This document shows positions 16,836 to 26,567 of a DNA stretch of 64,000 nucleotides, piece after piece. The position numbers were made by a program, and so were the translations under genes. Within the stretch, counting starts at the first letter, position 1. Every line of letters starts with the position of its first letter. Below the pieces are notes generated by a model. The model searched no databases, was not told the origin of the DNA, and worked only from the letters and a program-made list of their open reading frames with translations. The DNA comes from Sphingomonas sp. Leaf242 (lineage in GTDB: Bacteria > Pseudomonadota > Alphaproteobacteria > Sphingomonadales > Sphingomonadaceae): positions 62,001 to 126,000 of the forward strand of contig NZ_LMLW01000007.1 in the NCBI RefSeq assembly GCF_001422045.1, in the 5' to 3' direction.

Positions 16836-17525
16836 TCAGAGCGCGATGATCCCGCGCTTGGCGGCGATCGTCACTGCGTGCGTGCGATCCGAGGCGCCGA
16901 GTTTCGCGAAGATCAGCTTCATATGGCCCTTTACCGTCTCCTCCGAGACGGCCAGCTTGGCGGCGATCTGCTTGTTCGAATTGCCCGACGCCGCCAGCGA
17001 CAGCACGCCGATCTCGCGCTCGGTCAGCGCATCCTCGATCACGTGGAAGGCGATGCTCGACGCCACCTGCGCATTCAGGTGCTTGCCGCCGGCATAGACC
17101 GAGCGGATCGTGTCGAGCAGTTCCTTGCGCAGCGTGTTCTTCAGCAGATAGCCGGCCGCCCCCGCGCGGAGCGCGCGCAACGCCTGCGCATCGCCCGAAT
17201 AGGTGGTCAGCACGACGATCCGCGCGTGCGGCCAGTTGCTGCGCATCGCCGCGATCGTATCGACGCCGCCGATCCCCGGCATCTGTAGATCCATGAGGAC
17301 GATGTCGGGGAGGTGCGTCGGGTAGAGCGCGAGCGCCTGTTCGCCGGACTCGGCCTCCGCGACCACCGCCAGATCCTCCTGCGTTTCGATCACAGCCTTC
17401 ACCCCTTCGCGCAGGAACGGATGATCGTCGACGATCATGATCCGGATCCGGGGGGAGGGCGGCAATGCGGGCTCTCGGGCTGGCGGGTAGGTGAGTGGCG
17501 ACCCTGCGCCGCGACTGGCGGACAT
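16836..17525 (-). CDS. NarL/FixJ-type response regulator
   Basis: A 229-residue two-component regulator. The receiver domain has the acidic pair at residues 33-34 (IVDDHPF), the phospho-acceptor Asp79 (VLMDLQMPG), Thr in VLTTYSG and Lys in YLLKN. The LuxR-type DNA-binding domain follows with LTEREIGVLSLAASGNSNKQIAAKL and SEETVKGHMKLIFAKL. The start at ATG 17525 was preferred; a TTG at 17546 overlapping the previous stop is also possible. The gene follows the M17-domain gene and is divergent from the large sensor kinase at 18288, its probable partner. Confidence 0.9.
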   Translation of the reverse strand: MSASRGAGSPLTYPPAREPALPPSPRIRIMIVDDHPFLREGVKAVIETQEDLAVVAEAESGEQALALYPTHLPDIVLMDLQMPGIGGVDTIAAMRSNWPHARIVVLTTYSGDAQALRALRAGAAGYLLKNTLRKELLDTIRSVYAGGKHLNAQVASSIAFHVIEDALTEREIGVLSLAASGNSNKQIAAKLAVSEETVKGHMKLIFAKLGASDRTHAVTIAAKRGIIAL

Positions 17526-17542
17526 GGCAAGCGGCCGCTGCG

Positions 17543-18145
17543 TCAAGGCACGGCGAGCCGGTCGAAGCTGGCACGAAAGACCTCGGCCATTGTCTCGAAC
17601 CGCCCGGCGCCGACGCAGAACACCCAGCGTGACAGCATCCGGGCGGGGGCGTCGGACAGTGCGTCGAACAGCCCGGCGAGCATCGCGTCGGGCGTGCCGG
17701 CCAGACTGTCCGGATCGAGGCCGCTGTCGAGCAGGCTCGGCGCGAACGCCGCCGACACCGCCTCAATGCGGATCGTTTCTCGCGCCGCGGTCGACACCGC
17801 CTGCCGCATCGTCGCGGGCGTCCATGCCGCAGGATCGCCGAGTCCGATCGCGAGCACGGTGGTCGCGTGGATCGGTCGTGCGGGGGCCGACAAGGTCAGC
17901 ACGTTGCCCGTTTCTGCGCGAAAAATGCCGTCGGCGCGCAACCGGGTGATCGCGCCGCCCAGGGCCGTGTCGAGATTGCCCAGTCCGCCGCCCGGGCGCG
18001 TCCGGCCGATCTCGTGCGCGAAGACGCCCGCGCTGGCGACCATTACCTCGACGCTCACCGCATCGCGCGGCGCAACGTCGATGCGGACACCGCGCCAGGT
18101 GCCGATCGTCGCCGCGTCGTCGGTCCGACCGTCTATCGGCGGCAT
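17543..18145 (-). CDS. Stand-alone M17 leucyl-aminopeptidase N-terminal (macro-like) domain protein
   Basis: A 200-residue protein. The segment TTVLAIGLGDPAAWTPATMRQAVSTAARETIRI resembles the N-terminal domain of M17 leucine aminopeptidases, but the catalytic C-terminal domain with its metal ligands is missing and no remnant follows, so it cannot be a peptidase. Such detached domains belong to the macro-like fold and might bind a nucleotide or peptide ligand. It is transcribed just before, and overlaps or abuts, the response regulator gene, which suggests a role in that signalling pathway. Confidence 0.65.
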   Translation of the reverse strand: MPPIDGRTDDAATIGTWRGVRIDVAPRDAVSVEVMVASAGVFAHEIGRTRPGGGLGNLDTALGGAITRLRADGIFRAETGNVLTLSAPARPIHATTVLAIGLGDPAAWTPATMRQAVSTAARETIRIEAVSAAFAPSLLDSGLDPDSLAGTPDAMLAGLFDALSDAPARMLSRWVFCVGAGRFETMAEVFRASFDRLAVP

Positions 18146-18287
18146 CCTGTTCTCCCGTCGATCCGGTGCGGACCTATGTCATTGATATCACGAGCTCGGC
18201 GCAGGATCGTGGACAGGGCTGACCCAATTTGGACAATCGTGACATTTGCGCCCACGCGTCTCAGCCAGCAGCGCGACCAAATATCGT

Positions 18288-21200
18288 ATGACCCGACGTA
18301 ATGCGATCGAGCCTTGCATTTGTTCGTTGCGCGAGCGCAACGTCGATCATCATCAGCTCTGCTTGGGTATCGTCCGCTTGATCGCGCAAACCAGTCTTCT
18401 ACGCCTTGAGCGCGGCAGAGCGATCGCCCGTGACCTGTTGCGCGTCCTGTTCGGTATCCTGTGCTGTTTCATGGTGATCGGCCGCGCCGCCGCACTCGAG
18501 CCAACGCGGGGCATCGCGCAGATGCGCCATTCGCGCTGGACGCTGGGCGACGGTGCCCCCGGCAACATTCGTGCGATCGTGCAGGGACGCGATGGCTATC
18601 TGTGGCTCGGGACCGCGACGGGGCTGTACCGGTTCGACGGCATCGTTTTCGAGCGGGTCGTCCCCGTCGACCAGGATCGCTATCGCTCGCCGCAGGTCAC
18701 CGCACTGCTCGCGGCGCGCAATGGCGACATCTGGGTAGGGTACGACTTTGGCGGTATCTCCGTCGTTCGCGGCGGCGTGCTGAAGGATGCGAACCCCTGG
18801 GCACCGAACGGCGGCGTGAACAGCATCGTCGAGGGGCAGGACGGCGCAATCTGGGTTGCGGGCGATTCGATGGGGAAGCTGGTTCTCAGTCGGCTGTTCG
18901 CGGGCAAATGGACGGCGTTCGGCGCCGGGCGCGGTGTCCCCGACAGCGAGACGGGCGATATCCTGAGTACGCCGGGAGGCATCTACCTGTCGCTCATGCC
19001 GCGGATGCTTCGCCTCAAACCGGGGAGCGATCGCTTCGAGGATACCGGGATAGCGATCACGGGCGCGACGTCGCTCGCGCAGGACCGTCACGGCATCGTT
19101 TGGCGGCGCACCGGTACGCAGATACTGCCGCTCGATCGCACCGCGCGCGCGTATCGGACCGGCACCGCCACCACCCCCTATGTCGTCGAGCGCATGATCT
19201 TCGACCATGACGGCAATCTTTGGATCGCAGGTCAGGATTCGGGGCTCGGTCGACTGTCCGCGGCCGCGTTTCAGCCCGCTTCGGCAACCGGCCGGGTCGA
19301 GCTGTTCACCGAAAAGCAGGGCCTGACCGCTGCCTTGACGACCGCGCTTCTCGAGGATCGCGAGGGCAATATCTGGGTCGGGACGGAATCCGGGCTCGAC
19401 CGGTTCGCGCCTAGCAACATCGCTCAGCCTGCGCAGACCGAGGCGATCGTGTCCGGCTTCGCGGGCAGCGCGTCCTCGCGCAATCTGTTTGTTGCAGGGC
19501 TTTCCGGCATATACCGGATCGGTCGCTCCGGGGTGCCCGTGCTCGTCTTTCCGCAACCCGACATCGGCGTGTTGTGCGGCGACGATCGGCGGCTGTTGGT
19601 GGTCGGCATGCAGGGGAAATACCTGCTCGATCTGGATCCCGCGGGTAGCCTCGCCAAGGTGACGCCGGTCCTCGGGCCGATGTCGATCACCTGCACGATG
19701 GATAAGGCGGGCGTCTTCTGGGCCGGTTTCGAACAGATCTACCGCCTGGTCGGACGCCAGTTGCAACCGGTCGCCAAGCCAAGCGGTACGCCCGCCGGAT
19801 CGATCCACCGCGTCCGGTCGGACGGGGCGGGGGGCGTCCTGTTCGGACGGATCGGGCAAGGCGTGTCCCGCCTGCGCGATGGTGTCGAAACGCTGCTGTG
19901 GCGCAGCAAGGATCAGGTGACGGGCAGGACCGCGACATGGGTGCCGACCGATCGCGGACTTCTCATCGTCGGTGATCAGGGTCTCGCGCGGTACGATGGA
20001 AAGCGTCTCCAGTCGCTGCGCGACCGGACCTATCCGTTTCTCGCCGGACTGACCGGGCTGCTCCAGACGGGGGACGGATCGACCTGGACGATCGGCGCGG
20101 ATGGCATCGTCCGGATGCCGACGTCGTCTGTGGAGGCCGCGTTCGCGCATCCCGGTGCGCCGATCCCCTTCGAGCGTTTCGGGTATCAGGAAGATTTCCG
20201 GGCGCGCTCGAACATGGTCGAGGCGAACGATGTCGCGCAGGATGCCGCGGGGCGGCTGTGGTTCGCGACCAACAAGGGGCTGGCGATGATCGACCCGCGG
20301 CATCTGTCGCGAAACCGATTGCCGCCGACCGTGCAGATCCGCTCGCTCGATGCCGGTGGGGCGGCGCAGACCCCCCGTGATCAGGCGATCGCGTTTCCCG
20401 CCGGTACCGATCATGTCCGGATCGCCTACACCGCGCTCAGTCTCACCAATGCGACCGCGAACCGGTTCCGCTACCGGATCGAGGGGATCGACCGCGACTG
20501 GATCGACGCCGGCACTGCGCGCGAGGCGCTGTATACCAACCTCGGTCCGGGCACATACCGGTTCCAGGTCATCGCCGCCAACAACGACGGCGTCTGGAAC
20601 CGCGAGGGCGCCACGCTGACGTTCACGATCGCGCCGCGGTTCTACCAGACCTATGCGTTCATGGTGGTGTGCATCGTGGGTGCACTGATCCTGATATGGC
20701 TGCTCTATCGCCGCCGCGTCCGCGCGATCGCCGACCGCACGCGTGGCCGCTTCGAGGTCCAGCTGGCGGAGCGCGAGCGGATCGCCCGCGAACTCCACGA
20801 TACGTTGCTGCAAGGGTTTCAGGGGCTGATGCTGCGCTTCCAGTCGGTGGTCGAACTGCTGCCGCGTGGCGACCGCGCCCGCACGAGCCTCGAAACCGTG
20901 CTGGAGCGAGCCGACGACGTGCTGCTCGACGGCCGCGACCGGGTCCGCTCCCTGCGCGAAACCATGGAGCCGGTGGCGCTGCCCGCTTTGCTGTCCGCAA
21001 TCGCCGAGGACGTCGTCCTACCGCCGCTGACGTGGAATGTGGAGGTTGTCGGCATCCAGCAACCCGTCTGCGCGCCGGTCGCGGACGAGGTCGCGCAGAT
21101 CGTCCGCGAAGCGCTCGCCAACGCAGTGCGTCATGCACGCGCGAGCCGGCTGGTCGTCGCGATCCGATCGACCTCCGACAAGCTCATCGTCAGCGTGTCG

Positions 21201-21374
21201 GACGACGGTATCGGCCTCCCGCCCGACGTTCGCGAGGCGGGGCATCGACCCGGCCATTATGGCCTGATCGGCATGCGCGAGCGCGCCGTCGCGCTAGGCG
21301 GGACCCTGGCGATGCACGCCGAAACCGGCACCGAGATCAAAGTGACGATCCCGGCGCGCGTCGCCTATCGCTGA
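18288..21374 (+). CDS. Periplasmic beta-propeller sensor histidine kinase
   Basis: About 1028 residues. After a hydrophobic segment (LFGILCCFMVIGRAAA) come Reg_prop repeats of the type GYLWLGTATGLYRFDG, GNIWVGTESGLDRFAP and GRLWFATNKGLAMIDP, forming a periplasmic propeller. A Y_Y_Y domain follows (IEGIDRDWIDAG ... LGPGTYRFQVIAAN), then one membrane helix (VVCIVGALILIWLLYRRR), a HisKA_3 dimerisation domain with ERIARELHDTLLQGF (His837) and an HATPase domain (EALANAVRHARA, VSDDGIGLP). Many such kinases sense polysaccharide breakdown products. The start is uncertain: ATG 18288, or TTG 18438, which would put the signal peptide at the N-terminus. The divergent NarL-type regulator is the likely partner. 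Confidence 0.88.
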   Translation: MTRRNAIEPCICSLRERNVDHHQLCLGIVRLIAQTSLLRLERGRAIARDLLRVLFGILCCFMVIGRAAALEPTRGIAQMRHSRWTLGDGAPGNIRAIVQGRDGYLWLGTATGLYRFDGIVFERVVPVDQDRYRSPQVTALLAARNGDIWVGYDFGGISVVRGGVLKDANPWAPNGGVNSIVEGQDGAIWVAGDSMGKLVLSRLFAGKWTAFGAGRGVPDSETGDILSTPGGIYLSLMPRMLRLKPGSDRFEDTGIAITGATSLAQDRHGIVWRRTGTQILPLDRTARAYRTGTATTPYVVERMIFDHDGNLWIAGQDSGLGRLSAAAFQPASATGRVELFTEKQGLTAALTTALLEDREGNIWVGTESGLDRFAPSNIAQPAQTEAIVSGFAGSASSRNLFVAGLSGIYRIGRSGVPVLVFPQPDIGVLCGDDRRLLVVGMQGKYLLDLDPAGSLAKVTPVLGPMSITCTMDKAGVFWAGFEQIYRLVGRQLQPVAKPSGTPAGSIHRVRSDGAGGVLFGRIGQGVSRLRDGVETLLWRSKDQVTGRTATWVPTDRGLLIVGDQGLARYDGKRLQSLRDRTYPFLAGLTGLLQTGDGSTWTIGADGIVRMPTSSVEAAFAHPGAPIPFERFGYQEDFRARSNMVEANDVAQDAAGRLWFATNKGLAMIDPRHLSRNRLPPTVQIRSLDAGGAAQTPRDQAIAFPAGTDHVRIAYTALSLTNATANRFRYRIEGIDRDWIDAGTAREALYTNLGPGTYRFQVIAANNDGVWNREGATLTFTIAPRFYQTYAFMVVCIVGALILIWLLYRRRVRAIADRTRGRFEVQLAERERIARELHDTLLQGFQGLMLRFQSVVELLPRGDRARTSLETVLERADDVLLDGRDRVRSLRETMEPVALPALLSAIAEDVVLPPLTWNVEVVGIQQPVCAPVADEVAQIVREALANAVRHARASRLVVAIRSTSDKLIVSVSDDGIGLPPDVREAGHRPGHYGLIGMRERAVALGGTLAMHAETGTEIKVTIPARVAYR

Positions 21375-21420
21375 GCGAGAGAGCGACGACCGCCACCCTC
21401 CCGCCAGAGTCATCGTGCGA

Positions 21421-22392
21421 TCACCCCTTCACGAATGCGAGCAGGTCCGGATTGATGACGTCGGCGTGCGTCGTCAGCATGCCGTGCGGATACCCCTTGT
21501 AGATCTTCAGCGTGGCGTTCTTCAGCAGCTTGGCCTGCAGCACCGCCGCGTTTTCGTACGGCACGATCTGGTCGTCATCGCCCTGCAGGACGAGCGTCGG
21601 CACGGTGATCGCCTTCAAATCCGCAGTCTGGTCGGTCTCGGAGAACGCCTTGATCCCGTCGTAATGCGCGAGCGCACCGCCCATCATGCCCTGGCGCCAC
21701 CAATTGTCGACGATTCCCTGCGAGAGCTTTTCGGTCGGGCGGTTAAAGCCGTAGAACGGCCCCGAGGCCAGATCGAGATAGAATTGTGCGCGGTTGTCGG
21801 CGAGCGCCTTGCGCAGGCCATCGAACACCGACATCGGCAAGCCGCCCGGATTGCTCGCGGTCTTGAGCATCATCGGCGGCACCGCGCTGATCAGCACCAT
21901 CTTGGCGACGCGGCCCTGTGGCTGGCCGAATTTCGCGACATAGCGCGCGACTTCGCCGCCGCCAGTCGAGTGGCCGATATGTACCGCATTCCTGAGGTCG
22001 AGATGCTCTGCCATGGCGGAGGCATCGGCGGCATAATGATCCATGTCGTTGCCGGTATCGGCCTGCGACGATCGGCCATGCCCGCGGCGATCATGCGCGA
22101 CGACGCGGTAGCCCTCGGCGAGGAAGTACAGCATCTGCGTGTCCCAGTCGTCCGACGACAGCGGCCAGCCATGATGGAACACGATCGGCTGCGCGGCCTT
22201 CGGACCCCAGTCCTTGTAGAAGATGTCGATGCCGTCCTTGGTCTTGATGAAACCGCTGCTCATTCTCGGTACTCCGTCTGGGTTGGGAAGGGGGGAGGCG
22301 AACACCGTCGCCGGGAGCAAGCTCGCCGCCGCTGCGGTTGCGGCGGCGATGACGACGGCTCGCCGGGAAAGTTCGTGCATCATGTCTGGCAT
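21421..22392 (-). CDS. Tat-exported alpha/beta hydrolase (non-heme chloroperoxidase/arylesterase type)
   Basis: A 323-residue alpha/beta hydrolase. [19 protein letters not shown] near the N-terminus is a twin-arginine signal. The enzyme part shows the oxyanion motif HHGWPLS, the nucleophile elbow GHSTGGGE (Ser), the Asp in [10 protein letters not shown] and the His in YPHGMLTTH, a complete triad. The wording [15 protein letters not shown] is typical of cofactor-free haloperoxidases/arylesterases. The ATG at 22392 follows AGGA. A further alpha/beta hydrolase gene lies upstream in the same direction, 38 bases away. Confidence 0.88.
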   Translation of the reverse strand: MPDMMHELSRRAVVIAAATAAAASLLPATVFASPLPNPDGVPRMSSGFIKTKDGIDIFYKDWGPKAAQPIVFHHGWPLSSDDWDTQMLYFLAEGYRVVAHDRRGHGRSSQADTGNDMDHYAADASAMAEHLDLRNAVHIGHSTGGGEVARYVAKFGQPQGRVAKMVLISAVPPMMLKTASNPGGLPMSVFDGLRKALADNRAQFYLDLASGPFYGFNRPTEKLSQGIVDNWWRQGMMGGALAHYDGIKAFSETDQTADLKAITVPTLVLQGDDDQIVPYENAAVLQAKLLKNATLKIYKGYPHGMLTTHADVINPDLLAFVKG

Positions 22393-22429
22393 CGGAATGT
22401 CCTGATCGTTTCCGGGTATGGCATCGCGG

Positions 22430-23212
22430 CTATTGCGCGGCGGCGGCCTCTTCGATGAGCGCGGCGACGGCCTTCGGATTTGACGTCATCACGACATGCG
22501 AAGCGCCGGCGATGACGACGGTCTTCCTCGACCCCGCGCGCTTGGCCATGTACGCCTGCACGGCGGGCGGAATGTTCAGGTCGGCGCTGCCGTAGATGAA
22601 CCAGGACGGGATCGTCTTCCACGACGGCGTCACCGCCTTCTCGTTGAGCGCCGCCTCGGCGACCGGGCGCTGCGTCGCGGCCATCAGCGCGGCTTGCGCG
22701 GCGGGGACGTCCGCGGCGAACTGGTGCGCGAACTTGTCGCGCTGGATGTAGAGATCCTTGGTCCCGTCGGGCAGCACGACCGGCGTCGCCAGCGCGGCGC
22801 CCAGCGTGGCACCGGGAAACTTGCCGGTCAGTTCGATCGCGCTCTCGCCGGTATCGGGTGCGAACGCTGCAACATAGACCAGCGCCTTGACGTTGCCCGC
22901 TTGCGCCGCCGCTTCGGTGATGACGGGCCCGCCATAGGAATGCCCGACAAGCACCACCGGCGTCGTCACCGCGTTCACCACACCCGCGACCGACGCAGCA
23001 TCGCTCGCCACGCCGCGCAACGGGTTCGACGCGGCGATCACGGTATAGCCGTCCGCGCGCAGCCGCTCGATCACGCCGTTCCACGACCCGGACTCCGCAA
23101 ACGCGCCGTGCACGAGCACGATCGTCGGTCGCGGCGTCTGCTGGGCGTCCGCGCTGGCCAAAGGAGCGAGCATCGTCGTGACCGTCGCAAGGCAAGCGAT
23201 CCAGATTTTCAT
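22430..23212 (-). CDS. Exported alpha/beta hydrolase (esterase)
   Basis: A 260-residue protein with a Sec signal ([24 protein letters not shown]). The alpha/beta hydrolase core starts [19 protein letters not shown], has the elbow [12 protein letters not shown] (Ser), the acidic residue near [12 protein letters not shown] and a late His in [12 protein letters not shown]. Similarity is to small esterases of the salicylate-ester/EstC-like group; the substrate is unknown. It forms a likely two-gene unit with the hydrolase that follows. The start at 23212 gives the best signal peptide; 23227 is an alternative. Confidence 0.85.
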   Translation of the reverse strand: MKIWIACLATVTTMLAPLASADAQQTPRPTIVLVHGAFAESGSWNGVIERLRADGYTVIAASNPLRGVASDAASVAGVVNAVTTPVVLVGHSYGGPVITEAAAQAGNVKALVYVAAFAPDTGESAIELTGKFPGATLGAALATPVVLPDGTKDLYIQRDKFAHQFAADVPAAQAALMAATQRPVAEAALNEKAVTPSWKTIPSWFIYGSADLNIPPAVQAYMAKRAGSRKTVVIAGASHVVMTSNPKAVAALIEEAAAAQ

Positions 23213-23397
23213 GTGCGTAGCTCCCAAAAGGCAGGCGTCCGCTCGTCAATGCGCGCCGACCCTGCGCTATTATTGTCGAACCGAAACGAAATTTGCGGAT
23301 AACCGACATATTCCGTCGCGGGCGACCACCGCCGCCGGGACTTCCGGAAATTGCGCGGCTACGCTTCCCCGACAATCATCATCGGCACGGAGCAAAC

Positions 23398-23994
23398 ATG
23401 AGCGGACGTCGAATGGGGCCGGGACGGCTGGAGGCGTTCACCGACGGCGTCGTCGCGATCATCATCACGATCATGGTGCTGGAACTGAAGGTCCCCGAAA
23501 CCGGCGATCTCCACGGTCTGGTGGGTGCCGCGCCGCTCCTGCTCGCCTATCTGCTGAGCTTCGTGAACGTCGGGCTCTACTGGAACAATCACCACCACAT
23601 GTTCCACGCGGTCGATCGGATCGACGGGCGGGTGTTGTGGGCGAACCTGTTCCTGCTGTTCTGGCTCAGCCTGGTGCCTTTCGTGATCCGCTGGCTCGAC
23701 GAAAGCCAGTTCGCGGCCGGCGCCACCGCCGCCTACGGGATCGTCCTCGGGCTGGCCGCGATCGGCTATACGCTGACCGAGCGCGCGATCATCGCCTGCA
23801 ACGGAAAGACCTCCGCGGTCGCCCGCGCGATCGGCTCGGACTGGAAGGGCTGGGGCAGCATTGCGCTCTATACGCTGGCGGTGCCGCTGGCGTTCGTCAG
23901 CCGCTGGATCGCGATCGGGCTGTACGTATCCGTCATCGCGCTGTGGCTGATTCCGGACCGCCGGATCATCCGCGTGCTCGACGCCGCCGACTGA
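23398..23994 (+). CDS. TMEM175-family (DUF1211) potassium channel homologue
   Basis: A 198-residue, six-helix membrane protein. RLEAFTDGVVAIIITIMVLELKVP at the N-terminus is the hallmark of bacterial TMEM175 proteins, where the first helix carries the R-x3-F-S/T-D motif and forms the pore. The paired His of YWNNHHHMFHAVDRIDGRVLWAN is also family-typical. Homologues are K+ leak channels built as tetramers. The ATG at 23398 follows GGAG at 23389-23392. It is divergent from the hydrolase pair and convergent with the LysR gene. Confidence 0.88.
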   Translation: MSGRRMGPGRLEAFTDGVVAIIITIMVLELKVPETGDLHGLVGAAPLLLAYLLSFVNVGLYWNNHHHMFHAVDRIDGRVLWANLFLLFWLSLVPFVIRWLDESQFAAGATAAYGIVLGLAAIGYTLTERAIIACNGKTSAVARAIGSDWKGWGSIALYTLAVPLAFVSRWIAIGLYVSVIALWLIPDRRIIRVLDAAD

Positions 23995-24003
23995 CGCGCA
24001 CGC

Positions 24004-24915
24004 TCAGCCGCCTGAGGCCTGTACGAACGCGCGCAGGCGGGGAACCGCGAAATCGAGGAAGGCGCGCACCCGGCGTGGCAGTTCGCGCGCGCCGACCGAC
24101 AGCGCGTGGACGCTTTCGCTGTCGCCGGCAGACGGGCCTGGAAGAACTTCGACCAGGCGACCCGCGGCCAGGTCGGCGCGGACATGGAAGTCGGCGAGCC
24201 GCGCCAGACCGACGCCGGCGATCGCCATGCGGCGGACCGTCTCGCCGTTGTTGGCGATCAGCGATCCCCTGACGGCGCGCTCGACGATCCGTCCCCCGTC
24301 CGCGATCGGCCACGACGTGATCGTCCGGCGGAAGTTGAAGCCCAAACAGTCGTGGTCGGCAAGATCCGCGAAATCGACCGGAACGCCGCGGCGTGCGAGA
24401 TAGTCCGGCGATGCGACGATGACACGGCGTGCAGTCCCGAGCTTGTGTGCGGTCAGCGACGAGTCGGACAGCGTGCCGATCCGAAACGCGATGTCGGTCC
24501 GATCGAGATAGAGGTCGACGATATCGTCCGACAGCGACAGATCGACGACGATATTGGGGTAGAGCTGCCAGAACGCGGGCAGCAACGGCTCGATCGCGAG
24601 CGTACCGAACCCGACCGATGCCGTGATCCGCACCGTACCGCCGGGGCTAGCGGCCCCTTGCATCAACTGGCTGTCGAGGTCGTCCAGGTCCGCCAGCAGC
24701 ATCTGGCTGCGCTCGTAGTAAAGCTGTCCCTCAGCGGTCAAAGACAGTCGCCGCGTCGATCGCTCGATCAGCCGCACCCCGATTCGCGCTTCGATCCGCG
24801 CGATCAGCTTGCTCACCGTCGACGGCGTCATCAGCAACGCCCGCGCAGCCTCGGAAAAGCTGCCGGTGTCCACCACTCGCAGGAAGACCTGCATCTCGCC
24901 CGCACGGTTATCCAT
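24004..24915 (-). CDS. LysR-family transcriptional regulator
   Basis: A 303-residue LysR protein. The winged helix-turn-helix is at residues 5-65 (FLRVVDTGSFSEAARALLMTPSTVSKLIARIE). The substrate-binding domain follows, with RIGTLSDSSL and PDYLARRGVP typical of the large group that often controls a divergent oxidoreductase. The ATG at 24915 is taken because it precedes the HTH directly. A short-chain dehydrogenase gene starts 113 bases away on the other strand and is the probable target. Confidence 0.92.
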   Translation of the reverse strand: MDNRAGEMQVFLRVVDTGSFSEAARALLMTPSTVSKLIARIEARIGVRLIERSTRRLSLTAEGQLYYERSQMLLADLDDLDSQLMQGAASPGGTVRITASVGFGTLAIEPLLPAFWQLYPNIVVDLSLSDDIVDLYLDRTDIAFRIGTLSDSSLTAHKLGTARRVIVASPDYLARRGVPVDFADLADHDCLGFNFRRTITSWPIADGGRIVERAVRGSLIANNGETVRRMAIAGVGLARLADFHVRADLAAGRLVEVLPGPSAGDSESVHALSVGARELPRRVRAFLDFAVPRLRAFVQASGG

Positions 24916-25028
24916 CGGCCACCTGTGAAATTGCTTCACGGGTAAAGCGCCAAGCCGCGCGATTATCAAGCGCAGGCACCGGTCCTACCTGGAGTTTGAC
25001 GGATATTGAACCAATCGAGGACATTCGC

Positions 25029-25805
25029 ATGGACCTGAAACTTCGCGGCAAGAGCGCCCTCGTCACCGGATCGACCGCTGGCATCGGACTTGAGATCGCC
25101 CGCCAGCTCGCCGCCGAGGGTGCGGACGTCATCATCTGCGGTCGTGACCAGGCCAAGCTCGATGCCGCTGCCGCCGATATCGGTGCCGCGCGCGCCATTC
25201 TCGCCGATGCGGCGACGGCCGAGGGCGCAGCGGCGCTCGTCGCAGCAGTGCCGGCGGTCGACATCCTCGTGAACAACCTCGGCATCTACGAATCCAAACC
25301 ATTCGCCGACATCACCGACGACGACTGGCGCCGCTTTTTCGAGGTCAACGTGTTGTCCGGCGCGCGGCTCGCACGGGCCTATTTCCCCGGCATGCTCGCG
25401 CGCGACTGGGGGCGGATCATCTTCATCTCGAGCGAATCCGCCGTGCTGATCCCGCCCGATATGATCCACTACGGCACGACCAAGACCGCCCAGCTTGCCA
25501 TCTCGCGCGGGCTCGCGGCGCTGACCAAAGGCACCAACGTCACGGTCAATACGGTGATGCCGGGCACCACGCGGTCCGAGGGTATCGTGAGCTTCCTCAA
25601 GAGCGTGGCAAGCGATGCCTCGCAATCGGACGCCGAGATCGAACGCGAATTCTTCAGCCGGGACCGCCCGACCTCGCTGATCCAGCGGATGATCGAGCCG
25701 GAAGAGGTCGCTAGCATGGTCGCCTATGTCGCAAGCCCGGTGGCTGCGGCAACCAACGGTGCCGCGTTGCGCGTTGATGGCGGGATCACGCCAACGATTG
25801 TGTAG
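25029..25805 (+). CDS. Short-chain dehydrogenase/reductase
   Basis: A 258-residue classical SDR. It shows the nucleotide motif VTGSTAGIGLEIA (T-G-x3-G-x-G), NNLGIY, the catalytic Ser in FISSES and Tyr/Lys in HYGTTK, and closes with RVDGGITPTIV. Cofactor choice (NAD or NADP) and substrate are unknown. The gene faces away from a LysR regulator at 24915, and the 113-base gap between them should hold a shared promoter. Confidence 0.92.
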   Translation: MDLKLRGKSALVTGSTAGIGLEIARQLAAEGADVIICGRDQAKLDAAAADIGAARAILADAATAEGAAALVAAVPAVDILVNNLGIYESKPFADITDDDWRRFFEVNVLSGARLARAYFPGMLARDWGRIIFISSESAVLIPPDMIHYGTTKTAQLAISRGLAALTKGTNVTVNTVMPGTTRSEGIVSFLKSVASDASQSDAEIEREFFSRDRPTSLIQRMIEPEEVASMVAYVASPVAAATNGAALRVDGGITPTIV

Positions 25806-25868
25806 CGAAGACCTGACCCATCGAACTTGATTCAGCGCGCATCAGAGCGGTTTCTTGTTTGCAGAATA

Positions 25869-25925
25869 TGAACGAATGGCACAAGTTGGGCGCTAGCTAA
25901 GTAGGTGCGAACGTCCGGGTTTGGG
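25869..25925 (+). repeat. Dispersed intergenic repeat, family B
   Basis: A degenerate copy of the family whose consensus reads roughly TGAACnAnnGnnnGAAGTT then GGGAAGCTAGGGAAGGGGCG and CGAACGTCCG. Other copies are at 30022, 30862, 35585 and 57096. Here the recognisable parts are TGAACGAATGGCACAAGTTG and GCGAACGTCCGGGTTTGGG. It lies in the 284-base gap after the SDR gene. Confidence 0.6.
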
Positions 25926-26089
25926 TCCTCCCAGCAACTGAGCGGTCGATGACAGCATTATTCAGCGTCAGCGGCTTCCTGACAGGCGCCGCCTTCCAGT
26001 TTTCTGTCGGGCTCTCAGTGTCGGGAACCCACCCACACTCTGGCCGACGGCGCATCAACCAAGACCGGTAGGAAAACAACGGCTTGAAG

Positions 26090-26554
26090 CTACAGCCCAA
26101 GTTCCTCCAGCCCCGGATGATCCTCGGGCCGTGGCCCGAGCGGCCAGTGGAACAGTCGCCCCTTTTCGGAAATCGGAACGTCGTTAATGCTCGCCATCCG
26201 GCGCGCCATCAGGCCATCGAGCGTGAATTTCCAATTCTCATTGCCGTAGGAGCGATGCCACGCGCCGGCATCGTCATGCCACTCATAGGCGAAGCGCACG
26301 GCAATTCGATCGCCGTCATGCGCCCACAGGCCCTTGATAAGCCGATACTCGTGCTCGCGACGCCACTTTGCGGTTAGGAAGGTGACGATAGAATCCCGCC
26401 CCCGAAGGAAATCAGACCGGTTTCGCCACTGGCTGTCCTCGGTATAGGCGAGCGCGACCCGCGCTGGATCGCGGCTGTTCCAGCCGTCCTCGGCGGCGCG
26501 GACCTTTAGCGACGCAGTCTCATGGGTGAAGGGAGGGAGGGGCAGTCGTGGCAT
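26090..26554 (-). CDS. Nuclear transport factor 2-like protein (DUF1348)
   Basis: A 154-residue protein of the SnoaL/NTF2-like fold. [29 protein letters not shown] and [18 protein letters not shown] are characteristic of the DUF1348 group, whose function is unknown; NTF2-like proteins bind small hydrophobic ligands or act as hydratase/isomerases. The start is ATG 26554. It is the third gene of a minus-strand set with a PNPOx-like protein and a VOC protein (14-base gap). Confidence 0.88.
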   Translation of the reverse strand: MPRLPLPPFTHETASLKVRAAEDGWNSRDPARVALAYTEDSQWRNRSDFLRGRDSIVTFLTAKWRREHEYRLIKGLWAHDGDRIAVRFAYEWHDDAGAWHRSYGNENWKFTLDGLMARRMASINDVPISEKGRLFHWPLGPRPEDHPGLEELGL

Positions 26555-26567
26555 CGAACGGATCCTT

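Noticed and set aside
18399..20813. 804-codon open frame antisense to the sensor kinase
   Set aside because: The plus-strand kinase has clear domains throughout, while the antisense peptide is Arg/Asp-rich with no motifs, a usual shadow in high-GC DNA.
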